Positions 63,981-64,000 of a DNA stretch of 64,000 nucleotides are shown piece after piece (position 1 is the first letter of the stretch; every line of letters begins with the position of its first letter). The notes beneath the pieces are model-generated. The model was not told the origin of the DNA, ran no database searches, and was given only the letters and a program-made list of their open reading frames with translations. Source of the stretch: Gaiellasilicea sp963794385 (lineage in GTDB: Bacteria; Actinomycetota; Thermoleophilia; Gaiellales; Gaiellaceae); the NCBI GenBank assembly GCA_963794385.1, contig CAWCDT010000007.1, forward strand, positions 62,001-126,000, given 5' to 3'. A program made the position numbers and the translations under genes.

Positions 63981-64000
63981 CAGGATCGGCACGTAGCTCT

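Overview
The window is very GC-rich (roughly 70%), almost fully coding, and uses many GTG and TTG starts, often in NTGA stop/start overlaps. Gene content (rne-rplU-rpmA-obg-nadD-rsfS, mreBCD-mrdA-rodA, CtaG, an actinobacterial-type ArsC, HxlR, DUF72) points to a deep-branching high-GC actinobacterium, most likely class Thermoleophilia (Gaiellales/Solirubrobacterales). That placement is inferred from family resemblance; there is no rRNA gene here.

Layout. 1-2.3 kb: a heterodimeric ABC exporter pair, then a decayed UdgX-like uracil-DNA glycosylase. 2.8-9.7 kb: a diguanylate cyclase, 2-oxoglutarate dehydrogenase E1 and small membrane or secreted proteins. 9.8-17.4 kb: a principal-type sigma factor, a secreted clan-A glycoside hydrolase, a DUF72 protein, a quinone-oxidoreductase-like enzyme, a secreted protein of unknown function and an OmpR/sensor-kinase pair. 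17.4-17.85 kb: tRNA-Ala followed by the ruins of a PD-(D/E)XK nuclease whose start lies beside a perfect LexA-type box. 17.85-23.65 kb: ribosome-biogenesis operon. 24-31 kb: cell elongation operon. 31-37 kb: maf, methyltransferase, ndk, zinc ribbon, folC, valS. 37-40.8 kb: HxlR regulator, cupin, gamma-glutamyltransferase and two hotdog thioesterases. 40.8-44 kb: clpX-clpP-tig. 44-53 kb: arsC, histidine phosphatase, six tRNA genes, a cNMP-patatin protein, transporters, CtaG and a CAP protein. 53-58 kb: a 1303-residue multi-GAF sensor kinase with its response regulator. 58-64 kb: ispH, ileS, thioredoxin, DUF2231 and a lipid kinase.

The window is mostly chromosomal core, with no IS element, prophage or CRISPR array. 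Unusual material sits between genes: two families of structured intergenic repeats whose stems vary by compensatory changes, the LexA-boxed tRNA-linked nuclease remnant, a 17-bp box shared by a response-regulator gene and a nearby secreted-protein gene, and many start codons placed 6-8 nt after a TANNNT hexamer without a Shine-Dalgarno sequence (likely leaderless mRNAs).

Several otherwise well-conserved genes, including the probably essential RNase E/G gene, carry single-base frame changes. The pattern suggests that part of the frameshifting is sequence error, while the UdgX and PD-(D/E)XK remnants look truly decayed.
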